Positions 23,558-34,989 of a stretch of 64,000 nucleotides of DNA are shown in pieces; position 1 is the first letter of the stretch; each line of letters starts with the position of its first letter. The stretch is from Trachythela sp. YZ-2020 (lineage: Eukaryota > Cnidaria > Anthozoa > Malacalcyonacea > Clavulariidae). Under the pieces are notes generated by a model that saw only the letters and a list, made by a program, of their open reading frames with translations, made no database searches and had not been told where the DNA came from. Position numbers and translations under genes: made by a program. The stretch is taken from positions 124,001-188,000 of the forward strand of contig JADLSH010000114.1 of NCBI GenBank assembly GCA_016169945.1, in the 5' to 3' direction.

Positions 23558-24665
23558 TTAGGAATATTTAATTCGATGCATATCATACAATATTTTCCAT
23601 CTCCTCTTTTCATTTGTTCTTTTTTCCTGTGCCACACTGGATGTAAACCATTTGTGATCAGTCTCTATATATGAAGTTGGGTTTGCCTCATATATGTCAA
23701 GGTCCTAAGAAAAATCATCTGGTGTTAGACAGGTGTTCAAATTAGGTAAAATAAAAACATAGAGTACATTAGGGTTGTATTAATGTTAACACCCAAACAT
23801 TACCTCAAAAAAGTGTTTCAGAAATAATGACATAAAAATACCACAATCATTGCTTCCAGGTTGTTGTAAAGGAACCTAAAAGAAAGATTTTAACCCATTG
23901 AGTGCCAATACTCTTTTCTTCGCAAATAACATCGCCTGGCATTAGACGGAATAAAATAACAAAGCTGGACACATTGGGACACATGTGATCTATGTACTAC
24001 TGTACCTTCAAAATTGCTGGTTGAAGATTTTTCATGTTTCTTTTCAATGTTGTTTATGGAACACATATGGTCAAGATATCTGAATAATATAATTATCATA
24101 CACAGTGAATAACTGAATATTGTATGTAATGTAATAACAATATAATATACTAACATTGAGGAAGCATTACCTTGTGATCTTTTCCGTCATCGGTTTTTGC
24201 TCGCATGGTTGGTTGAACTTGGCCAATATATACATGTACCCCAGCTTCTTTTAAAGTTAATGTTTCCAAAGAACGTACATAACCATCTTGAAAGAGCCGG
24301 TAGCTTTCAAACGACCTGTAAGCAGCTAGGCCTTGTTTGTCATAGTCAGTGGCATGATATATCAGGTGGTTAAAAATGTCGTATAGTCCAAACGGTGGAG
24401 AGTCAATAAAATCCTTTATTGTCTTCATTGTAAAAGGATCGCCAATCTGAATATCATAAATATTTAATCTTTGCTTCATTGTATACGCATCATTTACCCT
24501 TTCGAAGTTGGGATCGAGGGGTAACATCATCTTTTCAACCGCAACTGCGAGTTCGACCAGACCAGGCTTTAGATAGCCATTGACACTTACGCCACGCTCT
24601 TGCAAATATTTCTTTATCGCGGCTACGTTCATTGCCTTAAAGTTCGTATTTTGTTCTCCAGGCAT
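23558..24665 (-). pseudogene. SAP-like/Ulp1-like second gene of ISL2EU-like element, copy 2
   Basis: Exons 24171-24665, 23804-23875 and 23558-23704 correspond base for base to the copy in unit 1, including the SNDCGIFM protease motif and splice sites. The same central part is missing, so the loss predates the segmental duplication. Confidence 0.6.
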
Positions 24666-24848
24666 TGTATTTCTTGTTTACAACGACGCTATATGCAGAT
24701 TAGTTTGATTTCGCGAAGAAACAGTCTTAAAGTTTCGATGTAATGTGTGATCCCCTACTTATTACATATAGTAATGGCCGCAAAGTGTCCGCATTTCGCG
24801 ATTTTTGACCACGTGACACTACACGTGTTTCTAGGGCTGAAGTCGCGA

Positions 24849-24915
24849 ATTCCTGTCGGAGGACTTAGAGTTGCATTTTTCTCAGCCGTTCCCGTTCAGA
24901 TCTAAAATATTGTAT
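24849..24915 (+). repeat. tRNA-derived SINE body (unit 2)
   Basis: Orthologous to 11689-11755. Confidence 0.6.
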
Positions 24916-27116
24916 ATAATATTTCACTCGAAATATCCATCCACCTAAACCTTCTATGTACACACATAGGCCAACGCATAAGTGGCGTACGTAACTCTCC
25001 ATCAAGTCAAAATTATACATAAGGTGATAATGCCGTATATTACAATTTCACCTGGCATCCCTGTAATATTGGGTGGCAATGTGCATAAACATACATCAGT
25101 CACGTGGATCCATGCGATATGATCGAGGAACGTATCTATAAATGCAACACTAGCTAGCCATGTCAACTGGTCATGCTACGCAAATAGACGTGTACTTAGA
25201 TATAGTCTACTGACAATGTATTTCTAAAGGTTTGAATAAAATTTAAAGATTAAAAACTTGCATGGAATGATTAGTTGCTATATCTAGTTTCACCACAGAT
25301 ATGTATATAATATCTAATTGTTTCGAGGCTACAGCCTGAATTGGAATAGCCCGCATGCAGAAAGGAGAGGCGAGGATTTTGTTAAGACTTCAGAGCTGAT
25401 AGTAATATTGTTATATAGTTTGCTAAACATTCATAGATTTTCTGGACTCAAAGGACTTATAAAGCAACCGGACAGGCTCACGAAAATTGTAAGTCGTACT
25501 CTCGATCGGTAGTTTTATCTTTTGAAATTCCTAGTTAAATTCACTTCACAGTAATGTAATGTATTTTGTTTATAGTTGACTCTTCGTGTTTGTATTTGTA
25601 TTAAAAATATATTATCAAAAGAATACAGCGAGTGTAAAACAAATGTGGTCTACGTCCGTGGCAACGTCCAAATCAAGTAGCACTCCAAGACGAGGTGCGA
25701 AACACTAATAATTTTCCGAACGAGGCAATTACATGAAGATATGGACACAAAACTTTGTCTATTGGGCATGGTGTGCCAATCTCAAAGGGATTTAAAGAAC
25801 AATGAAAGAGATTTTAAATTTCGCCTTGTTGGATGAAATTTGAATTGCAAACAAGTAAAATCCTTTGTCAAATTCATCCAACATGACATCTTCTTGACAA
25901 TCCTTAGTACGATACTTATAGAATGAATCAATTTAAAAGCCTTATGACTTTGATGTTAAATGGATTTGTAGCTTCGCTATATAGCGTCATTCAAACTTAC
26001 CTGTAAGGGCTTTGTAATAAAATATTTTCTTATTTTAATATATCAGACCTTATATTTTCATTCCATGCATCAATAAACAACATAATTATGCTTCGGCCAT
26101 TATAACACTCGATCAGTTGAGTACCATGATTATTGTAATAATTAATTTGCCTATATTTGTATGCTAACTGACCAGCATAGACATAAAACGACCACATGTA
26201 CTGCACAGCACTGCCCCTGATATAGCGGTTGAAATATAGAAGTAGGTTGCAGAACTTATTAGTTATGCATGGTTAATTGTCTTAATTGCTGCCCCAAACA
26301 AGGATGTGTGTGCTTAGAACAACTCTCTCGATATTGGTATACATAGTTATGGCAATGTTCAGCATCAAGTCCATCGCTTTTAAGTGGTATTTCTTTACAG
26401 CTGCTAGTTACATGGTATATGTAGAATTCTCTCATATATTTATGAAACAGCTTGGACTAAGTACGCAGCAAATTGGCATGTCAAACCTCTTCGGCGTTCA
26501 GCATATATTCATACCGCTTGTGCTGTATTCGGGCGACTGATTTCGAGCGAGAAAATTGATTATTTGGATTATACCATTCATCTCTGTTACATGTTGCCTA
26601 CTTCCACTGCTACCTATTGTTGTATCACTACCTACATGCTTTGAGACGAAGTCAAGATCGAACACTTCGTCAAGTAAGTTTATATTTGTCTAAAACAAAG
26701 TCAAGAAATTGAAACGATTCAGTGCACCAGAAAAATTCAAAATATGCATTATCGTACACTGCAATATACAGGGTGTATTAAGTATAGGTTATCATGCGAT
26801 GGCGAGTACAATTAGGGATTAATAGTGCGAGTGATGTTTGGAAATTTTGCCAAAATTGGACGAGCCGCCGTTTATTATTAAAGCCATTTTTTAGTCGATA
26901 ATGGATAATTGTTGATTTCGGCAATACAGCTGGCGGTTTGTGTTCCTGTAGTCGTGTATATAATATCCTTTTATAACTACACTCGTGGTTTGAGCAATTT
27001 TTAGTCTCACTAGCAACTGCCTATATGACCATGCAAACGTCAAAAGTAGAATTTTACATTAAGCAAGACGCTCTATGGAGCGTTCAGTCGCTGGGGCTAT
27101 GGAAATACATATAGGC

Positions 27117-27458
27117 CAGTGATTATTCTAAGGTGCAGTGATAACCAATTTGTGCAGTGATAAATGAGATTTGTGCAGTGATAAATGAGATTATGTGCAG
27201 TGATAAAATGCGATATGTGAAAATGTGTATATTTTTGCATGAAATAGAATATGCAGAATGCAGATTTGGGCTCATTAGCGGTGATTTTGGCTCATTTGCC
27301 TTAGTGACATGCACGGGGTAAACTTTAAGTTGCAGAATCAGAGTACATGCACTCATGCAGGGCAGTCAGAACGTTTTCTAAAATGTCGCTAAATTTATAT
27401 AAATTTTATCGTTTTTCGCGCTTTTGTGCAGTGATAAACGGTGATAAAGGCAGTGATA
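27117..27458 (-). mobile_element. hAT-family MITE, right end missing
   Basis: Begins CAGTGATTATTCTAAGG and carries three to four GTGCAGTGATAA motifs. It is the reverse complement of the intact element at 53032-53386 over most of its length, but the second terminus and any 8-bp duplication are absent. Unit 1 has the empty site, so it arrived after duplication or was lost there. Confidence 0.75.
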
Positions 27459-27665
27459 TACCTTAACGCTCAGGCTTACAGCATTCCACATATTTTGCCC
27501 CATCCCGACGTGACTGGGCTCAGGGTGCCTGGATGGCTTCGAACCCACAAAAAGCAAGAACAAAGCGTCGTAGCAGAATTCTATCTTAACTCTCAAGTTC
27601 GAAAAAGCATAATATATAACTGTGTATCAAACCCGCTCGCTAGACTGTTACTGCAGTCATAATAA

Positions 27666-27791
27666 CTACTTATTAACCGAAAGTGAGGTCTTTACGGTAA
27701 AATATTAAACCGAGGTCTTGCGAAGTTAACACGGCAAGACCGAGCTTTAATATTTTACCGTAAAGACCGAACGTTTGAGGTTAATAAGTAG
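27666..27791. mobile_element. Perfect-hairpin MITE in intron 1 (unit 2)
   Basis: Orthologous to 14165-14290, with the 22-bp palindrome downstream also retained. Confidence 0.6.
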
Positions 27792-27974
27792 CTTATTATT
27801 TGGCACAACCATAAGTAGTAGAATAAGCAGTTTAATATATTGTTTGTTTTTGTTGTTGTAGGGCATTAAATATTTCGTAATGCCCCGCGGGGCATTACGT
27901 GATTTTCCGGACCGCTGATCAGCCAATCATATCGCGTAAACTATATACAGGAACTAGCGCTTGCCATATAATAA

Positions 27975-28251
27975 TTAACAATTATTCGCCGAAGGCGAGG
28001 TGAATATCGTTGAATAAGTCGAGGTTTTTATTCACCGATATTCACCGAGCCTGAGGTGAATAATTGTTTTAGTAAAATTACATAGGTGATTATTTGGAAA
28101 AAAATAAAAAATGCACATTTCAAAAATATTTTAATTGAATATTTACGATAAAAGCGGCTTAAAAACGCTTTAGGTGATTATCGCGTATTAATCCGAGGTA
28201 GCGCAACCAATCAGCATTGAGAATTTTCAATAATCACCTATGTAATTTTAC
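27975..28251. mobile_element. Composite hairpin MITE absent from unit 1
   Basis: Two adjoining inverted-repeat blocks. The first has arms ACAATTATTC..CGAAGGCGAGGTGAATAT mirrored by ATATTCACCGAGCCTGAGG. The second (28069-28250) has arms TAGTAAAATTACATAGGTGA mirrored by TCACCTATGTAATTTTACTA. Unit 1 runs straight from CATATAATAA into TATATATTATTGC at 14465-14488. A relative in opposite orientation lies inside the P element at 61731-61983. Confidence 0.7.
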
Positions 28252-30587
28252 TAATATATATTATTGCTTAAATTTTGCAATAATTATCACTAAAACTAAA
28301 AGCAAAACATCTTGAAAATCATTCCAATTTCCAAATACAAAGGCAACAAAACTAGTATATCCATAACCAAAATGCTAGAATTGCAAATATTCTGAATTTC
28401 GGATTAGTGAATTTTTTGGTAATGCGCGTCTAAATGGGTATAATCGAACAATTTGAAAAACGGTCATGACTCATGTAAACGGCGGCATCAATCTTCGACG
28501 TTTCATAAAACGTTAATTTCGAAAACTTTTGAAACGAAATCCGCTCAAATCATGCACGATACTTATGTAAAGCAACAAATTTATACATTTATTGAGTAAT
28601 AAAAACTTACTTATTCATTGGCATAATAATGCTTCTTGTGGAACCATATATTTCAATATTTTAACATTATCACCATGGTTGCAATACTTTTCGCCTTTTT
28701 TCGCATTGATTAGGAAGCCTTGTTGCTTCTTTATCTGCTTCTTTCTTATCAGTTCAATATTTTCCGGGTTTTATTCGACATTTTCTCATTTCAACAATTC
28801 GTTTTTGTGTAATTCCTGTGAGTATCTATGTTGAGGAATGTAAATTTCGCTTGAGACCAATAATTTAAAAATTTCCGTTAAGCTTCTGACGTATACATTG
28901 CACAGAAAAATTGTTATCTTGGCCAATGGCCGCCAATCCGCACTTGAATTGTTTCCTGGGATTACATCCGGGACGGCAAATGGTTATGCTTTCATTTCAC
29001 CTGGGTTTGTTTGTATGTGTGTTTGTTTCTCGTATTAAAGCACGTATTAAAGTTTAGTTTTGTTTAAAAGTGGACAAGAAATTCACAAACGTTTATCTTG
29101 CTTTCCCCTGTTGAACATGCAGAACTGAATGCATAATTAGTGCATGTATAATTTAGGCATTAATAGACCCCTTGCATTGTTTACATTTTGCTGCCAAGCA
29201 AATTCCGATTATACAAAAGATTATGTTTTCCATTGTGATTCAACAATTGCATATCACAATTTGCCTGCTAGAGAAACGTAAACAAGGCAAGGTGTCAAAA
29301 CTGGACTTAATATGCTGGCGAAAGTATGTAATCTCTGAGTGCCCTCTATAATATCGTTGTTTGGTAAAACAAATACACAAATTCAAAAGAAACCAAAATA
29401 AAAAAAATATTAATATGGTGTACAAGCACTACACTAGATTTCTCCAAGCTCTCATGCCATGTGTTTTTCTCCCCCCGCACTCTGTCATGTGACCATGTCT
29501 ACGTCACAATACTACACCCTCTAGTTTTTAAATATGTGTTTCAAATTTCTTTTATATATAGGTAATTCCACAAACTTCACCACACGTCAAAATGTACCTT
29601 GGATGAGCAATTTGTTTCTCGTGATGACTATAGCAAGATCATTATTGTCGTTCCTCGAATCCATGGCGATATCACTGGGTAATGTGGCAACGATCTCCTG
29701 GCTTGGTAATCAGAGAGAAAAATTTGGCGCATATTACGGATGGACACATTTTGGAACTAGCACTTTAATTGTCGTCTCCGCTGCGCTCGCTTGGGCAGTA
29801 AGAATAGAAATATGCGGCGTTGAAGGATACGGTTATTTCGCTAGTTTTCTGCTGGCCAGCACTTTTCTCGTGTTATCGATGCTGTCTCTTCCATTTTTCG
29901 AATTCAAATACGAAACTGATCGCACCATTAGCTGGAAAGAAGTAAAAAGTGTTGTGTTTAACGGCCACTATTTTTACATGTACATATTGACATTTTATTT
30001 GGCGGTTTGTGTGGCGTTTCAGATTTACTGGGAGTTTTGGTATTTGGATGAACTCCATGCCAGTCCATTAGTTATGGGTGGGGCAGCTTTGGTTCGAAGA
30101 CCATTGTTGGCAGCTTCTCTATTCTGCTCAGGCTACGTGATAAGGAAAGTTGGTGAATTGTATACAATATGTATTTCTTTTCTACTATTTACGGTGGCGT
30201 TCTTCGCTCTGTCTTTCACTCGTGTCTATTGGTATGTTCTTGCTATAGATATTCTTCCTGGTGCAGCATATGGATTGGGATATAGTGCGCTCACGGTGAA
30301 TCTGTCTAAAGCTGGATCTAAAGCATGTTCTGGAGTAATACTTGGTAAGTTTCACAGATACTTTTGGTCTTAAGGCTGTTTCCATTTCAACCGTATCTTA
30401 CCGAAACGTAGTGTATTTCTTTATTTCCAAAGCATTCGGGTAGAACTATGATATTCTACAAAATGAACTGATGACTTCGACAGGAAAGAAAATGTTACGG
30501 TACGTTACGATTGGTTTGAAGTGGAAAATAGGCTTTAGAATGTGAATGGATATAAACAAATGAACAACAGAGTTCATGTGTGGCGTT

Positions 30588-30740
30588 CAGTAGCGTACCC
30601 AGCCCGCCGATTTAGTCCCGCTATGCAAATTTGTTCGTGTTCATTGATGGTGAAAACAATCAATTTCTTAAGAAATGAATAATGATAATGATTTGAAATT
30701 TGCATAGCGGGACAAAATCGGCGGGCTGGCAATGCCACTG
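30588..30740. mobile_element. hAT-type hairpin MITE in intron 2 (unit 3)
   Basis: Orthologous to 3911-4063. Confidence 0.6.
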
Positions 30741-30870
30741 GCGTTTTAAATGACGTTTCATCTTCAGTAATGCGGTTATCGTGTTTGAGAGTGTGGAGAA
30801 CATCCCTTAAAATAAACTAGAGGACACTCAGAGATTGAACACCTCCACCAGCATATTAAATCAAGTTTTT

Positions 30871-31029
30871 GACCCATTGCCTTGTTTACGTTTTTCTAGC
30901 AGGTAAAAGTTTGTTAAACATCCCAAGAGAGCTTCGTAATTGTGATATGTATTCTTGAATCACAATAAAAACATATTTTTTGTATAATCGGAATTTACCT
31001 GCCAGCAGAATGTAAACAAGGCAAGGGTC
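30871..31029. mobile_element. GACCC-type hairpin MITE, full length (unit 3)
   Basis: 159 bp with both arms and the central TTGTGAT..GAATCACAA inner inverted repeat. It is the least deleted copy of the family in this intron and a template for reading the shorter copies at 4194 and 17341. Confidence 0.65.
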
Positions 31030-31604
31030 GATCTATTCATGCATAAATTATACATCCAAACTATATCAAATTTTAACCAATTTGTCCTTGGCCTAGCCCA
31101 TTAGCTCTACAAATTGTCGTATAGTAAAATATTTGAATTTTGTAAAGTTGTTGTGCTTACAGACAAACACACGCCTACATACAAACCCAGATGAAAACAT
31201 GACCTCTTGGCGTAGGTAATAAAGCCAAGTTACTGTATTTACTCGTTTGAGCGCCATGGGCGCTCTTTAATATTTTTGCTCTCATATGCGGCGCTTATTC
31301 GGGGCGGCGCTTAAATACTGTACCTCCTAATGGTTGTCTTTTTGTATCTACAGGATTAGAAGGGATGTGTTTCATGTTGGGCTCTGACATCGGTGCAACG
31401 ATTCTAGGATTACTTTTTTACAAAATTGGAACACGAAGTACACTTCTCGTTTTTGGTGGGATGACTGCCATGATGCTGATCATACTTTTATTTTACATCA
31501 AATTTTCGAAACATGTTAATGATTATGAGAAATTGCCTGTCGATAGTGATGGTGATGGTGATGATGGCGATGATGACAACGCTAATGACATTAATGATGA
31601 TAAC

Positions 31605-31687
31605 GATAATGACTAGTAAATTCAGTGGTGTAGAAGAGGGGTGGCTTCCTCTCCTCTTCTACACCACTGAATTTACTAGTCATTATC
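31605..31687. repeat. 35-bp perfect fold-back at the array end
   Basis: 31605-31639 (GATAATGACTAGTAAATTCA...) is the exact reverse complement of 31653-31687, with a 13-nt loop. The left arm is the end of transporter copy c, including its stop codon. The right arm is its inverted copy, after which unrelated sequence begins. This is the look of a template switch or break-repair event at the edge of the duplication. Confidence 0.9.
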
Positions 31688-32400
31688 CTCATGAACGTCT
31701 TCATGTCATTTCTATATAGAATGGTTCCATTTCTAAGGTTGTGACTGACTCGGGACATCATGCAATGTCCAGTGATGGTCGATCTGTCTTAGCCTTTCAA
31801 AGAATCGAAGGGTTAAACAGCTGTCTTTAAACAGCTGTCTTGTTTTTGGATTGCTGTGTAAATATTGCATTTCTATGTTAGTTTTTTTAAATATTAAGCA
31901 ACCTTTATCTACCGTAATGATATTTCCATTTCATAATGTGTATTTATCGCCTTATCTTACATGCTATTTTTGCCATGAAAAGCCATTTCAGCAACTGGAC
32001 TACTATTAAATTTTTGTTTCAATGACCATAAACCTAAAATACAAGCTTTGTTAAACAGCCAAGGATAAACGCGCCCCATCGCCCCTCTTCGGATGACTGG
32101 TTTTTCTCGTTGTCCGCCGCATGACGAGCCGCACGGCCTTAATTATTCAGTTTCTGTGTTTTAAGCAACCTGTCACCAATCAAGGCCAGATAGTGTCACT
32201 AATTAGGAATTTGTGTTATATGATATTGGGAGTCCCTGTTGGAGATCCTACGAAAACTGGTTTTAATATTGTTATTGATTAACCACCTATATGATGCGAA
32301 TGTCACTGGAGATCATGAGTGATAACAGATTTTTATTAGTGCATGTATATATTGCGGAAAGCCGGTCATACTTTACATGTTTCTGTACATGTGCTTTTCT
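31688..32400. other. Unique sequence after the array, no gene seen
   Basis: First sequence not belonging to the tandem unit. AT-rich, without convincing ORF, RNA gene or repeat. Confidence 0.5.
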
Positions 32401-32402
32401 GC

Positions 32403-32572
32403 TTTCTGATCTTAAACAATGTCACGCCTCAACTCAACAAGGTGATGTTAAGGCGGCTAAAAGGAAGATTTTAAGCAACATTCTTCACATCGGAATTATA
32501 GCTATCACTGCATGCATTGCTTACCAGCGATATGCAAGGCTTTTTGCGATATTACGAGCAAGCATCCGATAA
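32403..32572 (+). CDS. Possible last exon of a CD225/dispanin-like membrane protein
   Basis: A short open segment reads STQQGDVKAAKRKILSNILH followed by a hydrophobic stretch (IGIIAITACIAY) and ends at a TAA at 32570. A GD-x-x-A-(K)-x-S motif just before a C-terminal TM helix is the layout of the CD225 (IFITM-related) domain. No partner exon with the first half of the domain was found nearby. The assignment is tentative; it may be chance or a relic. Confidence 0.25.
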
Positions 32573-33146
32573 ACCAAAAACGGCATTTGGCCTATAATAG
32601 TAATAACTATGATAAGCGAGAAGATAGGCAACTCATCTTTGATTCAATTGAAAACAAATCATTTAAAATTGATAACTTTTCAATTTGAACTGATCATAGG
32701 TTTGCAAGATGAAACATTTTGAAAATTATCAAATAGTGATTTGTTAATAAATATTACTCGTTATTCATTTAAGCAGGGTATATGGAACTTTTAAAGCCTT
32801 ATTATATAAATTCAAAAAACTCTTCAACTGATTAAGCGGGCATAATATACAGCAATAATATGTGAATGAATATATTGTCCGCAAGCTATATTTTAGCGTA
32901 AATGAGCTGCTTCTATATTTTGCCTAAATTCAAAGCGGTACCAATGCTAGCTTATAATATATAAACTAAAAAAATTTTTCAACTTCAATTGATTAAGAAA
33001 AGATGAAACATCTTCAAAATTTGTCAGCAAAAGATGGCACATCTTGCTGACACAAGAGTATCAGTCAAAAATAATTTGAAATTCATATATAATATATATA
33101 CAGCATGCAATAATATGTGAATTAATAAATTGCGCGCAAGCTATAA

Positions 33147-33647
33147 TTTCAGTTTGAAAAGAAGATACCTCCAGTCCGGCAATCGAATAGTGTCTGCGAG
33201 TGCTTCTTGACATTCTGGCGGTACAATAATATCGAACGCTTTCTTGGCTCCTAAACGCGAGAACATATAATCTGTGTTGCTCCAGTTATGATGTCTGTAG
33301 CTTCTGACTTCTCATATTGCGAGACTAGATTGCCAACACACTAAAAGTGTCTTCGTGATGCGCCAATGCCACATCTTTTAAAGCGCCGCAGTTATCTTTG
33401 CCCCTTTATCTTGCAACCACCGCTTTTTCTTTGGTGGGGTTATGATTGATTCAATAATCCATTCTGTTGAACGCGGGCTTTTCACTTGCGCGGGAAGTCC
33501 TCTTGAAAATCCGTGCTGCTCAGGAGCAGGAATTTTACAGGCTTCGATAATTCTCTGTTGTTCTTGTATTCTTTGCTCCAAGATCTTTAAATGCGTGGCC
33601 ATCCGCGCAATTTCGTCGTTTTCTTTAACCATTGTCTTGGCGCCCAA
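33147..33647 (-). pseudogene. Coiled-coil protein relic, unknown family
   Basis: Minus-strand reading in at least two frames. The first part is a charged coiled coil (MATHLKILEQRIQEQQRIIE), then a basic linker (ITPPKKKRWLQDKGAKITAA). After a frameshift and a stop come HEDTFSVLAI and, in another frame, SNTDYMFSRLGAKKAFDIIV..LPDWRYLLFK. The segments read as one decayed protein C-terminus. I do not recognise the family. Confidence 0.35.
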
Positions 33648-33668
33648 TTTCTCTAGCGGGAGCGAATT

Positions 33669-33908
33669 TCACCGTTGTACATATATGTTCTCGAATACAT
33701 TTGACTGTAGCCAAGCATCGTCAGGTTTGCGCTGTCTCAATACAAATACCAATACAGCAAACGACGAAACAACGTATACTGCATTGAAATACCAATTTAT
33801 TTGCATTATTCCTGTTTGATGCAAAAGGGCAACACCGGGCAAAGAATGATTGTACGCGTACCAATTTATCTCTGGCTCCAAACAATGCGAAAATACATGG
33901 GGATACAT
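33669..33908 (-). CDS. Short ORF with one hydrophobic segment, hypothetical
   Basis: 79 codons on the minus strand, with a hydrophobic run NWYFNAVYVVSSFAVLVFVL followed by RQR, which could be a membrane anchor. No homologue recognised and no splice context established; possibly chance. Confidence 0.15.
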   Translation of the reverse strand: MYPHVFSHCLEPEINWYAYNHSLPGVALLHQTGIMQINWYFNAVYVVSSFAVLVFVLRQRKPDDAWLQSNVFENIYVQR

Positions 33909-34283
33909 GCCGAAAATTACAACATGTTTCGTCAGGCAAGATACAGTATACCGCTTTGCACCAATAACTGATTCTAATTTCGCGCGTTATTCACAAAACA
34001 ATCTAATTAATGTGTACGTACCTGTAGAGTGATGACAGCATAATATAAACCCGTATTAGAATTAACTTCAGTACATGTTTTAATATTTAACAGTTATGCT
34101 AAGCGACCGATTATATTACAGTTCGCCTGATCGCCTCTTTAATTATCGCCTGTCAAGGCTAATTATGATTTCTATGGTTACAAACACTTTTAGTCTTAAT
34201 CCTTTCACACCTAGTGCGGCTCGTCATATACATATTTTTCGTAGGTTAAAACTTGACTATAGCAGCCAAGAGGCCTTCAATCG

Positions 34284-34509
34284 TTGAAGGAAACACGCCT
34301 GGTAAACCATCGTGTAAGCGAACTGTGCAAGGCACGTCTAGACGAAGTCTTTTTGGATCAGAAGATGGTTGAGGAATCATCCCTGGTGCAATACATTTGC
34401 TTGTTTTGGAGCAATGCTTTCTCTAATAAATGGCCAACAACAAAGGACATGGAGTTCTGGAATGCTTGTGCAGAAGCTGTTAATAACGCATGCAACTCAA
34501 CAAGAACAG
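34284..34509 (+). CDS. Candidate exon of an unknown gene
   Basis: Open segment with normal-looking composition (VNHRVSELCKARLDEVFLDQ, WPTTKDMEFWNACAEAVN) ending at a donor ACAG|GTTTGT. About 220 bp on, another open stretch (CRTRVNKHLAKRYNTLSEAE, near 34730-34885) could be the next exon, though I could not find a clean acceptor. Three LINEs follow, then the unknown gene at 42583. It may be the 5' part of that gene, separated by the insertions. Confidence 0.35.
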
Positions 34510-34989
34510 GTTTGTCATGTATTCAATGTTTTTTTAATATGGTGGAACTTAAAACCAATTGTATTGTATCATATTTATGTTTTTTTGTTGATGTTTAACT
34601 TCGAAAAGTGTATTATTCTTTTGATATGAAAATATTTTATGTCACATGCATTTTAAGCGATAATGTTAAGTGTAATTCAATAACTTTTCAACAACATTAC
34701 TTTTTTCTTGCCTGGCGGATCATGTCGTACAAGGGTAAACAAGCACTTGGCTAAAAGGTACAACACTTTGTCAGAGGCAGAAGAATCCTTAAATATCGAT
34801 TATATGTCGAACAATTTTAGTTGCAACATTACTGAACAAAAATCAACAACTCCTAAAAGAGCAATCTCCATTGATAATACATGAAATTTATATCGCGCCA
34901 ATTAACATGTCAATGATCAAAGGCGCATTACAACAATTAGTTAGTAATATCACTGCTATCTAGCTAGTTACAATATATTAAAAAGTTAA

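Larger units (their letters stand above)
20983..24848. mobile_element. ISL2EU-like DNA transposon, copy 2 (3866 bp)
   Basis: Same ends, same AT duplication and same SINE target as 7834-11688, so it was copied along with the segment and did not insert twice. It differs by a few indels, notably an added G that keeps the THAP frame open and a poly-C expansion at 23260-23270. Confidence 0.85.
14729..28528. repeat. Tandem segmental duplication, unit 2
   Basis: Second copy of the unit, in direct orientation. Specific differences from unit 1: no 1.7 kb insert; a 111-bp MITE at 15235-15345; a shorter minisatellite; an intact TACTGTA-type MITE at 17647-17760; a poly-C expansion in the transposase; and hAT-family (27117) and composite (27975) insertions in the downstream intron. 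Exons and the ISL2EU-like element stay nearly identical, so the duplication is recent. Confidence 0.95.
26304..31616 (+). pseudogene. MFSD6-like transporter, copy c (nonsense codon in exon 1)
   Basis: Exons 26304-26673, 29562-30344 and 31354-31616 have the same borders and phases as copy b. In exon 1 the codon after YSGD is TGA (26538-26540) where copy b has AGA (Arg), a single A-to-T change that truncates the protein after TM2. Exons 2 and 3 are open and carry a few amino-acid changes (DELHAS, AFFALS, DIGATI). Intron 1 carries two extra mobile insertions. It is a very young pseudogene, a functional gene with a sequencing error, or one that starts downstream. Identical exons elsewhere argue for recent duplication or gene conversion. 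Confidence 0.75.
28529..31652. repeat. Tandem segmental duplication, unit 3 (partial)
   Basis: Matches units 1 and 2 from their start through the third transporter exon, then ends at GGTGGCTTCCT where units 1 and 2 continue AAGCTATTGG. The array therefore stops 36 bp after the TAG of copy c, in a fold-back (31605-31687). Confidence 0.9.

Noticed and set aside
26538..26540. Selenocysteine TGA in transporter copy c
   Set aside because: Sister copies encode Arg at this codon and no SECIS-like element was noted. A plain nonsense change or error is simpler.
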